This document shows, piece by piece, positions 6,933 to 15,756 of a stretch of 57,918 nt of DNA. The notes under the pieces were generated by a model that saw only the letters and a list, made by a program, of their open reading frames with translations, was not told where the DNA came from and did not search any database. The translations under genes and the position numbers were made by a program. The first letter of the stretch is position 1; every line of letters begins with the position of its first letter. This DNA is from Verrucomicrobiota bacterium (GTDB lineage Bacteria > Verrucomicrobiota > Verrucomicrobiia > Limisphaerales > JAHDYP01): assembly GCA_023383055.1 (NCBI GenBank), contig JAHDYP010000026.1, positions 1 through 57,918 of the forward strand, in the 5' to 3' direction.

Positions 6933-7532
6933 ATGAAAACGAAATCCATGTCAATGACGGCGGCAGGTCTGGCCCTGGCCGGGCTGATGCTGGCGGGCTG
7001 TGTGCCTTCCCTCAATCCCCTTTACACCGACGAGGATCTGGTCTTCGAACCGAAGCTGGTGGGGGTATGGGCCGAGAATGCGGAAGCGAAAGAGCGGTGG
7101 ACCTTCGAGCAGGCCGGGGAGAAGGCTTACCGGGTGATTTATGAGGAAGATGGGGAACGGGGCGAGTTTGAAGTGCGCCTGCTGCGGCTGGGAGATCAGC
7201 TTTACCTGGACTTTTTTCCCAACGACGAGGCCATGAAAAGCATGGAACGGAACGATCTCTACAAGTATCACTGGCTGCCGGCGCACACATTCGCCCGGGT
7301 TTACCAGGTCGAACCCGAGCTATCCATGGCGTTCATGAATCCGGACTGGCTGGCCAAACGTCTAAAAGCGGAGCCGGATGCGATCGCCCACGTCATGCGA
7401 GGCGACGACGCGGTGGTGCTGACGGCCTCGACCAAGGCGCTGCAGGCGTTTGTGCGAAAACATGCCGATGAAGCCTTCGGCGAAGGCAAACCTTCGGACG
7501 CCGCGGACTCGAAGTTGCGGCGGATCAAGTAG
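6933..7532 (+). CDS. Lipoprotein of unknown function
   Basis: A 199-residue lipoprotein: MKTKSMSMTAAGLALAGLML is the signal, followed by AGC, a good lipobox (LAGC), then VPSLNPLYT. I prefer the ATG at 6933, since the GTG 21 bases upstream would add a poor N-terminus. The short type with C-VPSLNPLYT, DLVFEPKLVGVWAEN and a later YHWLPAHTFARV segment is one I associate with verrucomicrobial genomes, where it has no assigned function. It probably has a lipocalin-like or other beta-rich fold (inference). It is divergent from the DUF1080 operon and 305 bases before the TatT gene, so it is probably its own transcription unit. Confidence 0.75.
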   Translation: MKTKSMSMTAAGLALAGLMLAGCVPSLNPLYTDEDLVFEPKLVGVWAENAEAKERWTFEQAGEKAYRVIYEEDGERGEFEVRLLRLGDQLYLDFFPNDEAMKSMERNDLYKYHWLPAHTFARVYQVEPELSMAFMNPDWLAKRLKAEPDAIAHVMRGDDAVVLTASTKALQAFVRKHADEAFGEGKPSDAADSKLRRIK

Positions 7533-7548
7533 CGGGAGCTGCTCCCGC
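7532..7548 (+). terminator. Hairpin directly after the lipoprotein gene
   Basis: GCGGGAGC, a one-base loop, then GCTCCCGC: a perfect 8-bp stem beginning on the last base of the TAG stop. A second hairpin (GGGGAG / CTCCCC) follows within about 45 bases. Neither has a T-tract, so termination would be atypical. Confidence 0.35.
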
Positions 7549-7670
7549 AAAGCGCGCGGAGCCCGCAAAGGGGAGTGCTGTCTCCCCCCCCCATGGCGAG
7601 CCTGGCAGCTTGGCGGGAGGATGGGGTATACACGGCGACATTAGTGATTGCGTATGTCAGGTCCACAAAA

Positions 7671-7729
7671 CCCTCACCCGCCCTGGCGGGCACCCTCTCC
7701 CATCCGATGGGAGAGGGCCGGGGTGAGGG
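7671..7729. repeat. Intergenic palindromic repeat (CCCTCACCC type)
   Basis: Outer arms CCCTCACCC (7671-7679) and GGGTGAGGG (7721-7729) enclose an inner hairpin of CTCTCCCATC and GATGGGAGAG. This REP-like palindrome is widespread in intergenic DNA of many high-GC bacteria. The rest of the gap 7533-7836 holds the two small hairpins at its start and nothing else I can identify. Confidence 0.8.
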
Positions 7730-7836
7730 AGCGCACCGCGCGGACTTTTGACGTTGGGGATAGTATAGTGAGAATTGCCGCGCCGGAGAGGTGTGCTTGC
7801 GTCGCCGGTGCAAAGCGACCACAGTGTGAGGTCACC

Positions 7837-8817
7837 ATGACAACGCGAGTTTATCGGGATGAACAGGAAGGACCGGGGCGCGGGGCGGTCGAGGCAGGGA
7901 TGCTTGGGCGGGTCGTTCTGCTGTGTCTTTGCGTGGGCCTGGCGGGGGGTTGTTCCGTCAAGAAGCTGGCGGTCAACAAGCTGGGCAATGCCCTGGCGGA
8001 AAGCGGGACCACCTTCGCGTCCGACGACGACCCGGAGCTGGTGAAGGCGGCGGTGCCGTTTGCGTTGAAGTTGATGGAGAGCCTGCTGGCCGAGAGCCCG
8101 GAGCACGAAGGCCTGCTTTTCGCGACTTCGAGCGGGTTCACCCAGTACGCCTATGCCTTTGTGCAACAGGAGGCGGATGAACTCGAGGAACGCGATCACG
8201 CGGCGGCCCAAGCCATGCGCGAACGGGCGCGCCGGCTCTACCTGCGGGCGCGCAACTATGGGCTGCGCGGACTCGAGGCGCGGCACCGGGGGTTTGTCGA
8301 GGCGTTGGGGACCGATCGTGAACGGGCGCTGCGCAAGTTGCGAAAGGCGGATGTGCGGTTGGTTTACTGGACGGCGGCATCCTGGGCGGCGGCGATTTCG
8401 GTGTTGAAAGACGACCCGGATTTGATCGCCGATGTCGCGGTGGTGGAGGCGTTGATCGATCGGGCATTCGCGCTCGACCCCGATTTCGATCACGGCGCGA
8501 TCCGCACCTTTCTGATCAGTTACGAACCCAGTCGCCAGGGCGCCGAAGCGGGGGCCGAGGCCCGTTCGCGGGCGCACTTTGCGCGGGCGATGGAATTGAG
8601 CGGCGGCCAGCAGGCGGGGCCGTTGGTGGCCCTGGCGGAGACGATCGCCGTTCAGAACCAGGACGTGGCGGAGTTCCGGGCGTTATTGAACCAGGCGCTG
8701 GCGATCGATCCGGACGCCCGGCCGGAGTGGCGGCTGGTGAACCTGGTCATGCAACGCCGGGCGGCCTGGCTGCTGGCGCGCACGGAGGATCTTTTTTTGT
8801 TGCCCCAGGCCGAGTAA
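7837..8817 (+). CDS. tatT: TatT lipoprotein, TPR component of a TRAP transporter
   Basis: A 326-residue protein matching the TRAP-transporter-associated TatT family (Treponema Tp0956 type), helical TPR-like lipoproteins that trimerise and dock the solute-binding protein. The signal (LLCLCVGLAGG) ends in C-SVKKLAVNKLG, with LAGGC as lipobox; then ESGTTFASDDDPELVKAAVP and FALKLMESLLAESPEHEGLL, the family's diagnostic start. Paired helices continue to the end (for example FALDPDFDHGAIRTFLISYE). I use the ATG at 7837; an ATG at 7900 would put the lipobox at a more usual distance from the start. It is followed after 59 bases by the DctP-type gene and then the permease, which fixes the assignment. 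Confidence 0.9.
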   Translation: MTTRVYRDEQEGPGRGAVEAGMLGRVVLLCLCVGLAGGCSVKKLAVNKLGNALAESGTTFASDDDPELVKAAVPFALKLMESLLAESPEHEGLLFATSSGFTQYAYAFVQQEADELEERDHAAAQAMRERARRLYLRARNYGLRGLEARHRGFVEALGTDRERALRKLRKADVRLVYWTAASWAAAISVLKDDPDLIADVAVVEALIDRAFALDPDFDHGAIRTFLISYEPSRQGAEAGAEARSRAHFARAMELSGGQQAGPLVALAETIAVQNQDVAEFRALLNQALAIDPDARPEWRLVNLVMQRRAAWLLARTEDLFLLPQAE

Positions 8818-8876
8818 CCGGGCGTGACTGTGCGGGGGACGATGGCGTCTTCCACCGTGATTGAAGAGAATTGGCT

Positions 8877-9932
8877 ATGACGAAAATCCTTTTGACCAAG
8901 AACCGCCTGGCGGGCGGGTGCATCCTGGCGGGTGGCCTGATGCTGCTGTGCGGGTTGAATTCGACGAAGGTCTGGGCGGCGGGACCGACCCGGGTGAGCC
9001 TGGGGACGCTGGCCCCGCGGGGATCGATCTACCATCAGTCGCTGCAGTCGATGGCGGAGAAGTGGCGGCAGGCGCCCGGCGGCGGTGTGCGCCTGGTGAT
9101 TTATCCGGACGGGACGCAGGGGGGCGAGGCGGACATGGTTCGGCTGATGCGGGTGGGGACGCTGCAAGCCGGGTTGCTGACCACGATCGGATTGTCGGAG
9201 CTCGAGCCCGGGGTGGCGGGGCTGCAGAGTTTTCCGCTGGCTTTCCGGGATTTTGACGAATTCGACTACGTCAACCAGCGGCTGCGGCCGATGATGGAAC
9301 GTCGGCTGGCGGACAAGGGATTCGTGATGTTGTTTTGGGCCGACGCGGGGTGGGTGCGTTATTTCTTCAAGGAACCGATCTCGACTCCGGAAGAGCTGAA
9401 GCAGCGGAAGTTGTTCGCCTGGTCTGGGAGCGTGGAGCAGGTGGATATCATGAAGCAGCTGGGGTACAATCCGGTGCCACTCGAGACGGCCGACATCCTG
9501 ACCAGCCTGCAGACCGGCCTGATCAACGCCGTGAGTGTCCCCCCCATTTACGCCGCGCGGAGTCAATTCCACAATTATGCGCCGCACATGCTCGATCTGA
9601 AGTGGGCGGTGCTCGTCGGCGGTCTCGTGATCAAGCAGAGCACCTGGGAAAGCATCCCGCCGGAGACCCGCAAGGTGCTCGCGGAAGCCGCCGAAGCCGC
9701 CGGACGCGAGATTCAGGCAAACGGCCGGAAAGAGGGGGATGAAGCGGTGGCGGCCATGGAGAAGCGGGGATTGAAGGTGCGGCGGATGACGCCCGAGCTC
9801 GAGGCGCGCTGGGTGGCGGCGGCGGCGGAAACGTATCCGAAGATACGGGGGACCATCGTGCCGGCGGACATCTTCGACGAGGTTCAGCGGCTGTTGAAGG
9901 AGTACCGGTCGAGCTCATCACCGAGTCCTTGA
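8877..9932 (+). CDS. tatP: TRAP transporter solute-binding protein (DctP/TatP family)
   Basis: A 351-residue periplasmic protein with a signal peptide (residues 1-33). DctP-family features: RVSLGTLAPRGSIYHQSLQS at the first strand, YPDGTQGGEADMVRLMRVGT as the central hinge, LFWADAGWVRYFF, and LFAWSGS with ETADILTSLQTGLINAV. The Arg that normally clamps a carboxylate (in the usual x-R-x-P motif) is not in its classical context here, so the ligand may not be a simple dicarboxylate, as suspected for the Treponema homolog. ATG at 8877, two codons inside a TTG; the preceding GAAGAGAA is a weak Shine-Dalgarno sequence. Genes TatT, TatP and TatQM are on one strand and spaced by 59 and 1 bases. Confidence 0.9.
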   Translation: MTKILLTKNRLAGGCILAGGLMLLCGLNSTKVWAAGPTRVSLGTLAPRGSIYHQSLQSMAEKWRQAPGGGVRLVIYPDGTQGGEADMVRLMRVGTLQAGLLTTIGLSELEPGVAGLQSFPLAFRDFDEFDYVNQRLRPMMERRLADKGFVMLFWADAGWVRYFFKEPISTPEELKQRKLFAWSGSVEQVDIMKQLGYNPVPLETADILTSLQTGLINAVSVPPIYAARSQFHNYAPHMLDLKWAVLVGGLVIKQSTWESIPPETRKVLAEAAEAAGREIQANGRKEGDEAVAAMEKRGLKVRRMTPELEARWVAAAAETYPKIRGTIVPADIFDEVQRLLKEYRSSSSPSP

Positions 9933-9933
9933 A

Positions 9934-11802
9934 ATGGAAACTCCAGGGTTGACCCAGGCAAACGCTCCCGCGGGTTGGCGCGGCTGGCTGCGCCAGAGCG
10001 AGAACCTGCTGATTGTGTTTTGTCTGGGCGCGCTCATGGTGTTGCCGCTGTTGGAGGTGCTGCTGCGTCCCTTCAAGACCGGGATCTCGGGCTCCATCCC
10101 GTTCGTTCAGCATTTCACCCTGTTTGTGGGGATGCTGGGTGGCGCGCTGGCGGCCCGGGAAGGACGGTTGCTGGCCATTTCGACGCTGAGCCATTTTCTG
10201 CGGGGCTGGCCGAAGGCGGCGGCCCGGTTGTTCAGTCATGCGGCCGGGGCGGGGGTGACCGTTTACCTGTTGCTGGCGAGCGTTCATTTTCTGCGCACGG
10301 AGATCGAGAATCCGCGGGTGCTGGCGTACGGCATTCCAGTGTGGGCGATGCAGATCGTGCTGCCGGTTGGGTTCGGGTTGGTGGCGGCGCGGCTGATCTG
10401 GCACGCGTCGGTTTGCTGGTGGGGGCGGTGGGGGGCGCTGGGGCTGGCTTCTTTTTTTGTGTTGGCCGGCTTGCAGCAGGTGATCGCGCCGGAGAACCTG
10501 GTTGTGCCCGCGTTGATTTTGCTGTTGCTGGCCACCATTCTGGGGGCGCCGGTCTTCACCATGATCGGGGGTGCGGCGTTGATTCTTCTGTGGGGCGCGG
10601 GTTTTCCGATCGCTTCCGTGCCCTTGAAGCACTATTCGCTGGTGACCAACGCCACGCTGCCGACGATCCCGCTCTTTACTTTGGCGGGTTATTTTCTTGC
10701 CGAGGGTGGCGCGTCGCGGCGGTTGGTGCGGGTGTTCCAGGCGTTGTTTGGGACCGTGCGCGGCGGGCCGGCGGTGGTCACCGCGCTGGTGTGCGCCTTT
10801 TTCACATCGTTTACGGGCGCGTCGGGGGTCACCATTCTGGCGCTGGGCGGTTTATTGATGCCGGTGTTGCTGGCGGCGCGGTACAGCGAGCGCAACGCGC
10901 TGGGTTTATTGACGTCGGCGGGATCCCTGGGGTTGTTGTTCCCGCCCTGTCTGCCGTTGATTTTCTACGCGATTGTGGCGAGCAACATCTCGGTCAACAT
11001 GGGCGCGGCCACCGAGGTGACGATCCAGAAGATGTTCCTGGGCGGGATTGTCCCGGGGGTGCTGCTGGTGGGATTGACGGCCTGGTGGGGGATCCGCGTG
11101 GGGCCGCGCGCGGAGGGGGAACGGCGCCGGTTCGATGCGGTCGAGGCGCGCCGGGCGGTTTGGGCGGCGAAGTGGGAGTTATTGCTGCCGGTGGTGGCGT
11201 TGGGGTCGTTGTTCAGCGGCAAGGCGACGCCGGTTGAGGCGGCGGCGATCACGGCCTTCTATGCGTTTGCGGTGGAGACGTGGGTCTACCGGGATCTCAA
11301 GTTGTTCCGGGATGTTCCCCGGGTGATGACCGAGTGCGGCTTGTTGGTGGGCGGGGTGCTGCTGATTCTCGGGGTGGCGATGGGGTTCACGAATTACCTG
11401 GTGATCGAACAGGTGCCGGACCGGCTGGTCGAGTGGTCGACGGCGAACATACATTCGACCTGGATGTTTTTGCTGATGCTGAACGTGCTGCTGTTGTTGG
11501 TGGGCTGCATCATGGACGTCTACTCGGCGATCGCGGTGGTGGTGCCGTTGATTGTGCCGATCGGGCTCCAGTTTGGGGTGGACCCGGTGCACCTGGGGAT
11601 CATTTTTTTGGCGAACCTGGAGTTGGGCTATCTGACGCCGCCGGTGGGCATGAATTTATTTCTTTCGTCGTATCGATTCAACAAGCCGATGCCGGAGGTC
11701 GCGCGTTCGGTGCTGCCCATGTTGCTGGTGCTATTCATCGGCGTGCTGCTCATCACCTATATCCCGGCGCTGACCACCACGCTGCCGAAGCTCAGCCGCT
11801 GA
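9934..11802 (+). CDS. TRAP transporter permease, fused DctQ-DctM (TatQM)
   Basis: A 622-residue membrane protein. Residues 1-165 are the four-helix small permease (DctQ), with GMLGGALAAREGRLLAIS in its usual place. Residues ~190-620 are the large permease (DctM), with the duplicated elevator-type core: LFTLAGYFLAEGG, FFTSFTGASGVTILALGG, SAGSLGLLFPPCLPLIFYAI, then LLVGCIMDVYSAIAVVVPLI and NLELGYLTPPVGMNLFLSSY. It transports the solute delivered by TatP, driven by a Na+ gradient as in the family. The start is one base after the TatP stop. Its 3' end converges with the GH78 gene with only 14 bases between. Confidence 0.93.
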   Translation: METPGLTQANAPAGWRGWLRQSENLLIVFCLGALMVLPLLEVLLRPFKTGISGSIPFVQHFTLFVGMLGGALAAREGRLLAISTLSHFLRGWPKAAARLFSHAAGAGVTVYLLLASVHFLRTEIENPRVLAYGIPVWAMQIVLPVGFGLVAARLIWHASVCWWGRWGALGLASFFVLAGLQQVIAPENLVVPALILLLLATILGAPVFTMIGGAALILLWGAGFPIASVPLKHYSLVTNATLPTIPLFTLAGYFLAEGGASRRLVRVFQALFGTVRGGPAVVTALVCAFFTSFTGASGVTILALGGLLMPVLLAARYSERNALGLLTSAGSLGLLFPPCLPLIFYAIVASNISVNMGAATEVTIQKMFLGGIVPGVLLVGLTAWWGIRVGPRAEGERRRFDAVEARRAVWAAKWELLLPVVALGSLFSGKATPVEAAAITAFYAFAVETWVYRDLKLFRDVPRVMTECGLLVGGVLLILGVAMGFTNYLVIEQVPDRLVEWSTANIHSTWMFLLMLNVLLLLVGCIMDVYSAIAVVVPLIVPIGLQFGVDPVHLGIIFLANLELGYLTPPVGMNLFLSSYRFNKPMPEVARSVLPMLLVLFIGVLLITYIPALTTTLPKLSR

Positions 11803-11816
11803 GCATGGACGGACGA

Positions 11817-14645
11817 TCAGCGGCCCTCGCGGCTGACGAGGCGGTAGGTGCCCGAACCGAGCGCGAGGAGAGCGTAGTCGCCTTCCATGCGGAGAAACGC
11901 GGCGAGGTTCCTGGCCTTGCGGAGCGGCTTGCCGTTTACCGTGATGCGGGTGGCGTCGTCGGCCGGCATGTAGACGGTTGCGGTGGTGTTGACCGGCACC
12001 GTGAGGTCCCACTGAAACGAGTCCGGGGCGCGGCGCCATTCGCTGCGGATGAGGCCGTAAGGGGAGCGATGGGTGGCTTTGACGAACCGCAGGTCGCCGA
12101 CCGGGTGCGGTTTCATCAGGATATGCTTGAAGCCCGGTTGTTCGGGGTCGGCCTGGATGCCGGCGAGGTACTCGTACATCCAGATGATGAGATCGCCGAC
12201 GAGCATGACGTGGTTGCCGGAGTTCATGGCCGGATCCGCCGTGTCGCCGTTCCACAGTTCCCAAAGAGTGGTCGCGCCTTGTTCCAGCATGTAACCCCAG
12301 CTCGGGTAGGTGCGCTGCGAAGCGAGCGTGTAAGCCAGATCGGGCCGGCCCCCGTCGGTCAGGGTGCGCATCAGGTACTGCCCGCCGATGAGGCCGGTGC
12401 CGACGTGATTCCGGGTTTCACGGGTGATCTTGTCAACGAGATGATCGAACACAGCGGCGCGTTGGGTGGCGGGGACGAGGTTGAACGCGAGGGGCAGGAC
12501 GCACGAGGTCTGCGAGCCGTTGTCGTAGTGCCGGCCGTCGGGGCTGAGGAACCTGCGGTTGAAGGCTGATTTCATGCGGGCGGCGAGTGCTTCGAAACGG
12601 CCGGCGTCCTCCAACTGGCCGAGCATTCGGGCGTAGCGGCTCATGAGGTTCAGGCAGTGGTAATAGTAGGCGGTGCCGAGGAGGGTCGGATGGGTCTTGC
12701 GGGCCGGGTCCTGCGAATGGATTAACTTGGGGTCCTCGGGCGGGACGCACCAGTCGCCGTAGTTGTCGCGGGGCATGAGATCGTCCTGGATGAACCCGGC
12801 CATGTAATCGATCCAGCGTTTCATGCTGGGGTAATGGCGGGCGATGATGGCGCGGTCGCCGAACTGGGTATGGAGATGCTCGGGGATGAGCACGGTGCTG
12901 CTCGGCCAGGTGACGTTGTCGCTGTAGATCGGCCAGTAGGGGGGGCAGACATCGGGCACGCTGCCGTTGTCTTTCTGGGCGTCCTCCATGTCCTGGAGCC
13001 ATTTGGCGTAGAGGGCGGCGGTGTGGAACAGGAACGCTTCACCCTTGGATTCGGCGGAACGATCGCCGAGCCAGCCCTGGCGTTCGTCGCGCTGCGGGCA
13101 GTCGGTGGGAATACTCCGGTAATTGCCGCGCACGCCCCAGTGGATGTTCTGATGGATGCGGTTGAGCAGTCCGTTGGACGATTCCCATGAACCGGCGTTT
13201 TCGAGGTCATCATGGACGACGCAAGCCTCGAGGGTGTTGAGGTTGGACTGGCGATAACCTTTCAGCTCCACGTATCGGAAACCGTGGTACGTGAAACGCG
13301 GCTCGTAGAGCTCGGTCCCGGCGCCTTTGAGGATGTAAGTGTCGGTGACCTTGGCGCCGCGGAGGTTGTCGAGGTACAACGCGCCGTCGGGCTGGAGCAG
13401 CTCCGCGTGCCGCAGGGTGACGGTGGTATCGCGCGGGCCGGAGACCTTGAGTCGGCACCAGCCGACGAGGTTCTGCCCGAAATCGTAGATGAACACGCCC
13501 GGGGCGATCTCCTTGATCGAGACCGGTTGTCGGGTTTCGACGACGCGGATGGGTTCGATCATCTGGGCCACCAACGCCCCGCCGGGCGCGGCCACCAGCT
13601 GCGGTGCCGTCCAGGTCGAGTCGTCGTAACCCGGCTCGGCCCAGCCGGCGAGTTCCATTCGGGCATCGTAGATCTCGCCGTCGTATTCGCAGTTGGCGCG
13701 GATCGGTCCGTGGGTGGTCAGTTTCCAGGAATCGTCGCTGACCAGGTCAAGGCTCGAGCCGTCGTCGTACTGAAGCTGAAGACGCAGGAGCAGCTTGGGA
13801 AAACCGTAGGTGCGCGTTTCCGTGGGGGCGCCCTTTCGGGGCGCGAAGTATCGGCCGTTGCCGAGGAGGGCGCCGATGGCGTTGGCACCGGGTTTGACCA
13901 GGCCGGTGACGTCGTGGGTCACGTAGTAAACCCGTTTGGTGTACTCCGTCAGCCCCGGGGAGAGCACCTGATCGCCCACCTTCCGGCCGTTCAGATAAAG
14001 CTCCGAGAGACCGAGACCGCTGAAATGGACGGTGGCGCGCGTCACCTGGCGTTGGGCGGCGAATTCCCGGCGCAACCAGCGTGCCGGCAGACGGCGGACT
14101 TCGGGGCCGCTGATGGCGCCCCAGGGGGGCATGCCGACCGGTCCGATGACCTGGGCGACCGGCCAGGTAGTGGCATCGAACTGGGGCTGGGCCCACGCGT
14201 CGGCGGTTTGATCCGACGCTCGCCATTGGGTGTCAGTGACCACCAGTCGCGGAGGTCCATGGGAAGGATTGAGGGAGAGCCGGGCGGTGAGGGCGGCGGG
14301 GTTGGGGCTGTCGCCGACGTTTTTGACGGCGATGGCGAGCACGTTGGGGCCGGCGCGCAAGGCCTCGAGCGCATTGAAATCGCCGGCCACTTTGAAGGAG
14401 GATCCTTTGCCGAGCTCGCGGCCGTTGAGATAAGCCACGAACTCGTTGTCGGCCGCAACCACGAGCCGGGCGGACTCGAGTTGGTCCGGCTCGGCCAGTT
14501 CGAAGTCCCGCCGGAAATAGCGGGTGCCGACCGGCGCGGCGGCGGTGGGATCCCCTTCCGGGAACCAGATCCAGCTGATGCCGGCGAGTTCCGAAGCGGG
14601 CTCGACTTCGTCCTGGCCGATCCACCGCGCGCCCGCCCAGTCCAA
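11817..14645 (-). CDS. Alpha-L-rhamnosidase GH78, main part (cut from its N-terminus by a frameshift)
   Basis: 942 codons opening at a TTG that is probably not a true start. The order is that of GH78: carbohydrate-binding beta-sandwich (ARWIGQDEVEP, then FRRDFELAE), a second sandwich (WLRREFAAQRQVTRATVHFS, GLSELYLNG), and the (alpha/alpha)6 barrel with DCPQRDERQGWLGDRS near residue 510, containing the catalytic acid region, and EQGATTLWELWNG near 790. The tail domain ends FLRMEGDYALLALGSGTYRL. The enzyme releases terminal L-rhamnose from plant or algal polysaccharides. The missing N-terminal 130 residues are in another frame at 14640-15046. Without them there is no signal peptide, so the product would stay in the cytoplasm if made. 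Confidence 0.85.
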   Translation of the reverse strand: MDWAGARWIGQDEVEPASELAGISWIWFPEGDPTAAAPVGTRYFRRDFELAEPDQLESARLVVAADNEFVAYLNGRELGKGSSFKVAGDFNALEALRAGPNVLAIAVKNVGDSPNPAALTARLSLNPSHGPPRLVVTDTQWRASDQTADAWAQPQFDATTWPVAQVIGPVGMPPWGAISGPEVRRLPARWLRREFAAQRQVTRATVHFSGLGLSELYLNGRKVGDQVLSPGLTEYTKRVYYVTHDVTGLVKPGANAIGALLGNGRYFAPRKGAPTETRTYGFPKLLLRLQLQYDDGSSLDLVSDDSWKLTTHGPIRANCEYDGEIYDARMELAGWAEPGYDDSTWTAPQLVAAPGGALVAQMIEPIRVVETRQPVSIKEIAPGVFIYDFGQNLVGWCRLKVSGPRDTTVTLRHAELLQPDGALYLDNLRGAKVTDTYILKGAGTELYEPRFTYHGFRYVELKGYRQSNLNTLEACVVHDDLENAGSWESSNGLLNRIHQNIHWGVRGNYRSIPTDCPQRDERQGWLGDRSAESKGEAFLFHTAALYAKWLQDMEDAQKDNGSVPDVCPPYWPIYSDNVTWPSSTVLIPEHLHTQFGDRAIIARHYPSMKRWIDYMAGFIQDDLMPRDNYGDWCVPPEDPKLIHSQDPARKTHPTLLGTAYYYHCLNLMSRYARMLGQLEDAGRFEALAARMKSAFNRRFLSPDGRHYDNGSQTSCVLPLAFNLVPATQRAAVFDHLVDKITRETRNHVGTGLIGGQYLMRTLTDGGRPDLAYTLASQRTYPSWGYMLEQGATTLWELWNGDTADPAMNSGNHVMLVGDLIIWMYEYLAGIQADPEQPGFKHILMKPHPVGDLRFVKATHRSPYGLIRSEWRRAPDSFQWDLTVPVNTTATVYMPADDATRITVNGKPLRKARNLAAFLRMEGDYALLALGSGTYRLVSREGR

Positions 14646-15046
14646 CGGGCCGGTTCACTCCAGGTGGAGGCTTTGCTGTCGCGATCCCAGGCGCGGATCT
14701 TCCAGTGGCAGATCTGCCCCGAGGTCAGCACGCGGCCGGAGTAGCGGATGTGGATCGATTCCTCGGAGCGCACGCGGCCGGAGTCCCAGAGGTCGCCCTG
14801 GTCGCGGGCGAGCAAGGCTTCGGTGGAAGCGACCAGGACTTGGTAGGCGGTCTGGATTTGCCGTTGGACGCTGGCTTTGACCGGTTCGAGTACCCAGCTC
14901 AGGAGCGGTTCGGGTGTGTCGATGCCTTGCGGGTCAAGGCGGTATTCGCAGCGAAGGTCGGTGGGCACAATCTCCGCGCCGCGGGCGACCAGGCAGGCGA
15001 GCTGAACGAAGAGAACGGCTTGGAGCAGGAGGCGTGATGCTTTCAT
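14640..15046 (-). pseudogene. N-terminal fragment of the GH78 alpha-L-rhamnosidase (other frame)
   Basis: Starts with a signal peptide (MKASRLLLQAVLFVQLACLV, ending ARG-A) followed by the GH78 Ig-like N-domain: PTDLRCEYRLDPQGIDTPEP, LLSWVLEP, QTAYQVLVAS, then LWDSGRV-SEESIHIRYSG and CHWKIRAWDRD. The frame leaves the protein after STWSEPARW; the downstream frame resumes with DWAGARWIGQ. In intact homologs about ten residues lie between these two points, so the break looks like a small deletion of 3n+1 bases near 14640-14655 rather than a single slipped base. Together with 11817-14645 it would give one secreted protein of about 1075 residues. Confidence 0.8.
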
Positions 15047-15067
15047 GTGAACACGGCGAGTTTCATC

Positions 15068-15610
15068 TTAACGCCGCGGTGTCGCAAGCTCTGGATGATG
15101 CTGAGGCGGGGGGAATGTGTAGTGGAGCCAGGGTGACGGGCTCATAGTACCGTACAGGGTGCCATCCGCCTGGAACCATTCCCGGAGCGGCCGGGGCAGC
15201 GACGGGGGTGCGTGCAGCAGGCGCAACGTGTCGTGGGCCGCGTCCAGCACGAGTTCGATCCGGTCCGATCCGGTCCTGGCCGCCGCGTTGAACAACCGTC
15301 GAAACCGCGCTTGCAACTGCAGCAACACCGCTTCGACGTGTTTGCAGGTGCCCAAACCGTTAATCCGGAAATCGACGCAGTCACAATGAGTCTGCCGACC
15401 CGCCAGGTCCCGGAGCTCGACCGAGTAACTCAGCCCGCTGCCGGAGTTCACCTCGAAATTCGAGAAGATCGGGTGGCGCGCATCGGTGTTGCGGATGCGA
15501 AACGTTCCGGTTTGCGCGCGTCAACGACGGCGGTTGATCTGTTCTTCGTCGGTGGTCCGCCAATTGTGGGCGGAGGGGACTTCGAGTTTGCGGTTGGGCT
15601 GATCCGGCAT
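15068..15610 (-). pseudogene. Remnant of a SWIM zinc-finger SNF2-type helicase, N-terminal part
   Basis: Begins with ATG at 15610 (MPDQPNRKLEVPSAHNWRTT, DEEQINRRR), hits TGA at 15521-15523, then continues in the same frame as GTFRIRN, PIFSNFEVNSGSGLSYSVEL, and the SWIM finger C-D-C-VDFRINGLG-T-C-K-H. This is the conserved N-terminus of large SNF2/DEAD-box helicases of about 1000 residues. Only some 180 codons remain, the frame ending at 15068 just before the GH78 start. One nonsense codon plus loss of the whole helicase core make this a dead gene. A selenocysteine reading is unlikely, since the position is not a conserved Cys. Confidence 0.7.
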
Positions 15611-15756
15611 GGGGACGATGATTTCGATGCGGTGCGGAGAGTCAATGGCGGGTTGCTGGCCGGTTATTCACCGGTTGTTCACAGCAACTCGTTCTGGCCA
15701 TCCGGTTCCCGCGCGGCTATAACCTCCCCGGCACCCCGGCAACTCCCGGTCCCATC

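Noticed and set aside
11803..11816. A terminator between the TRAP permease and the convergent GH78 gene.
   Set aside because: The gap is only 14 bases and contains no stem-loop; any terminator would have to lie inside a coding region.
15521..15523. In-frame TGA in the SWIM helicase remnant as a selenocysteine codon.
   Set aside because: The position is not a conserved Cys, no SECIS-like hairpin was seen, and the gene lacks its catalytic core anyway.
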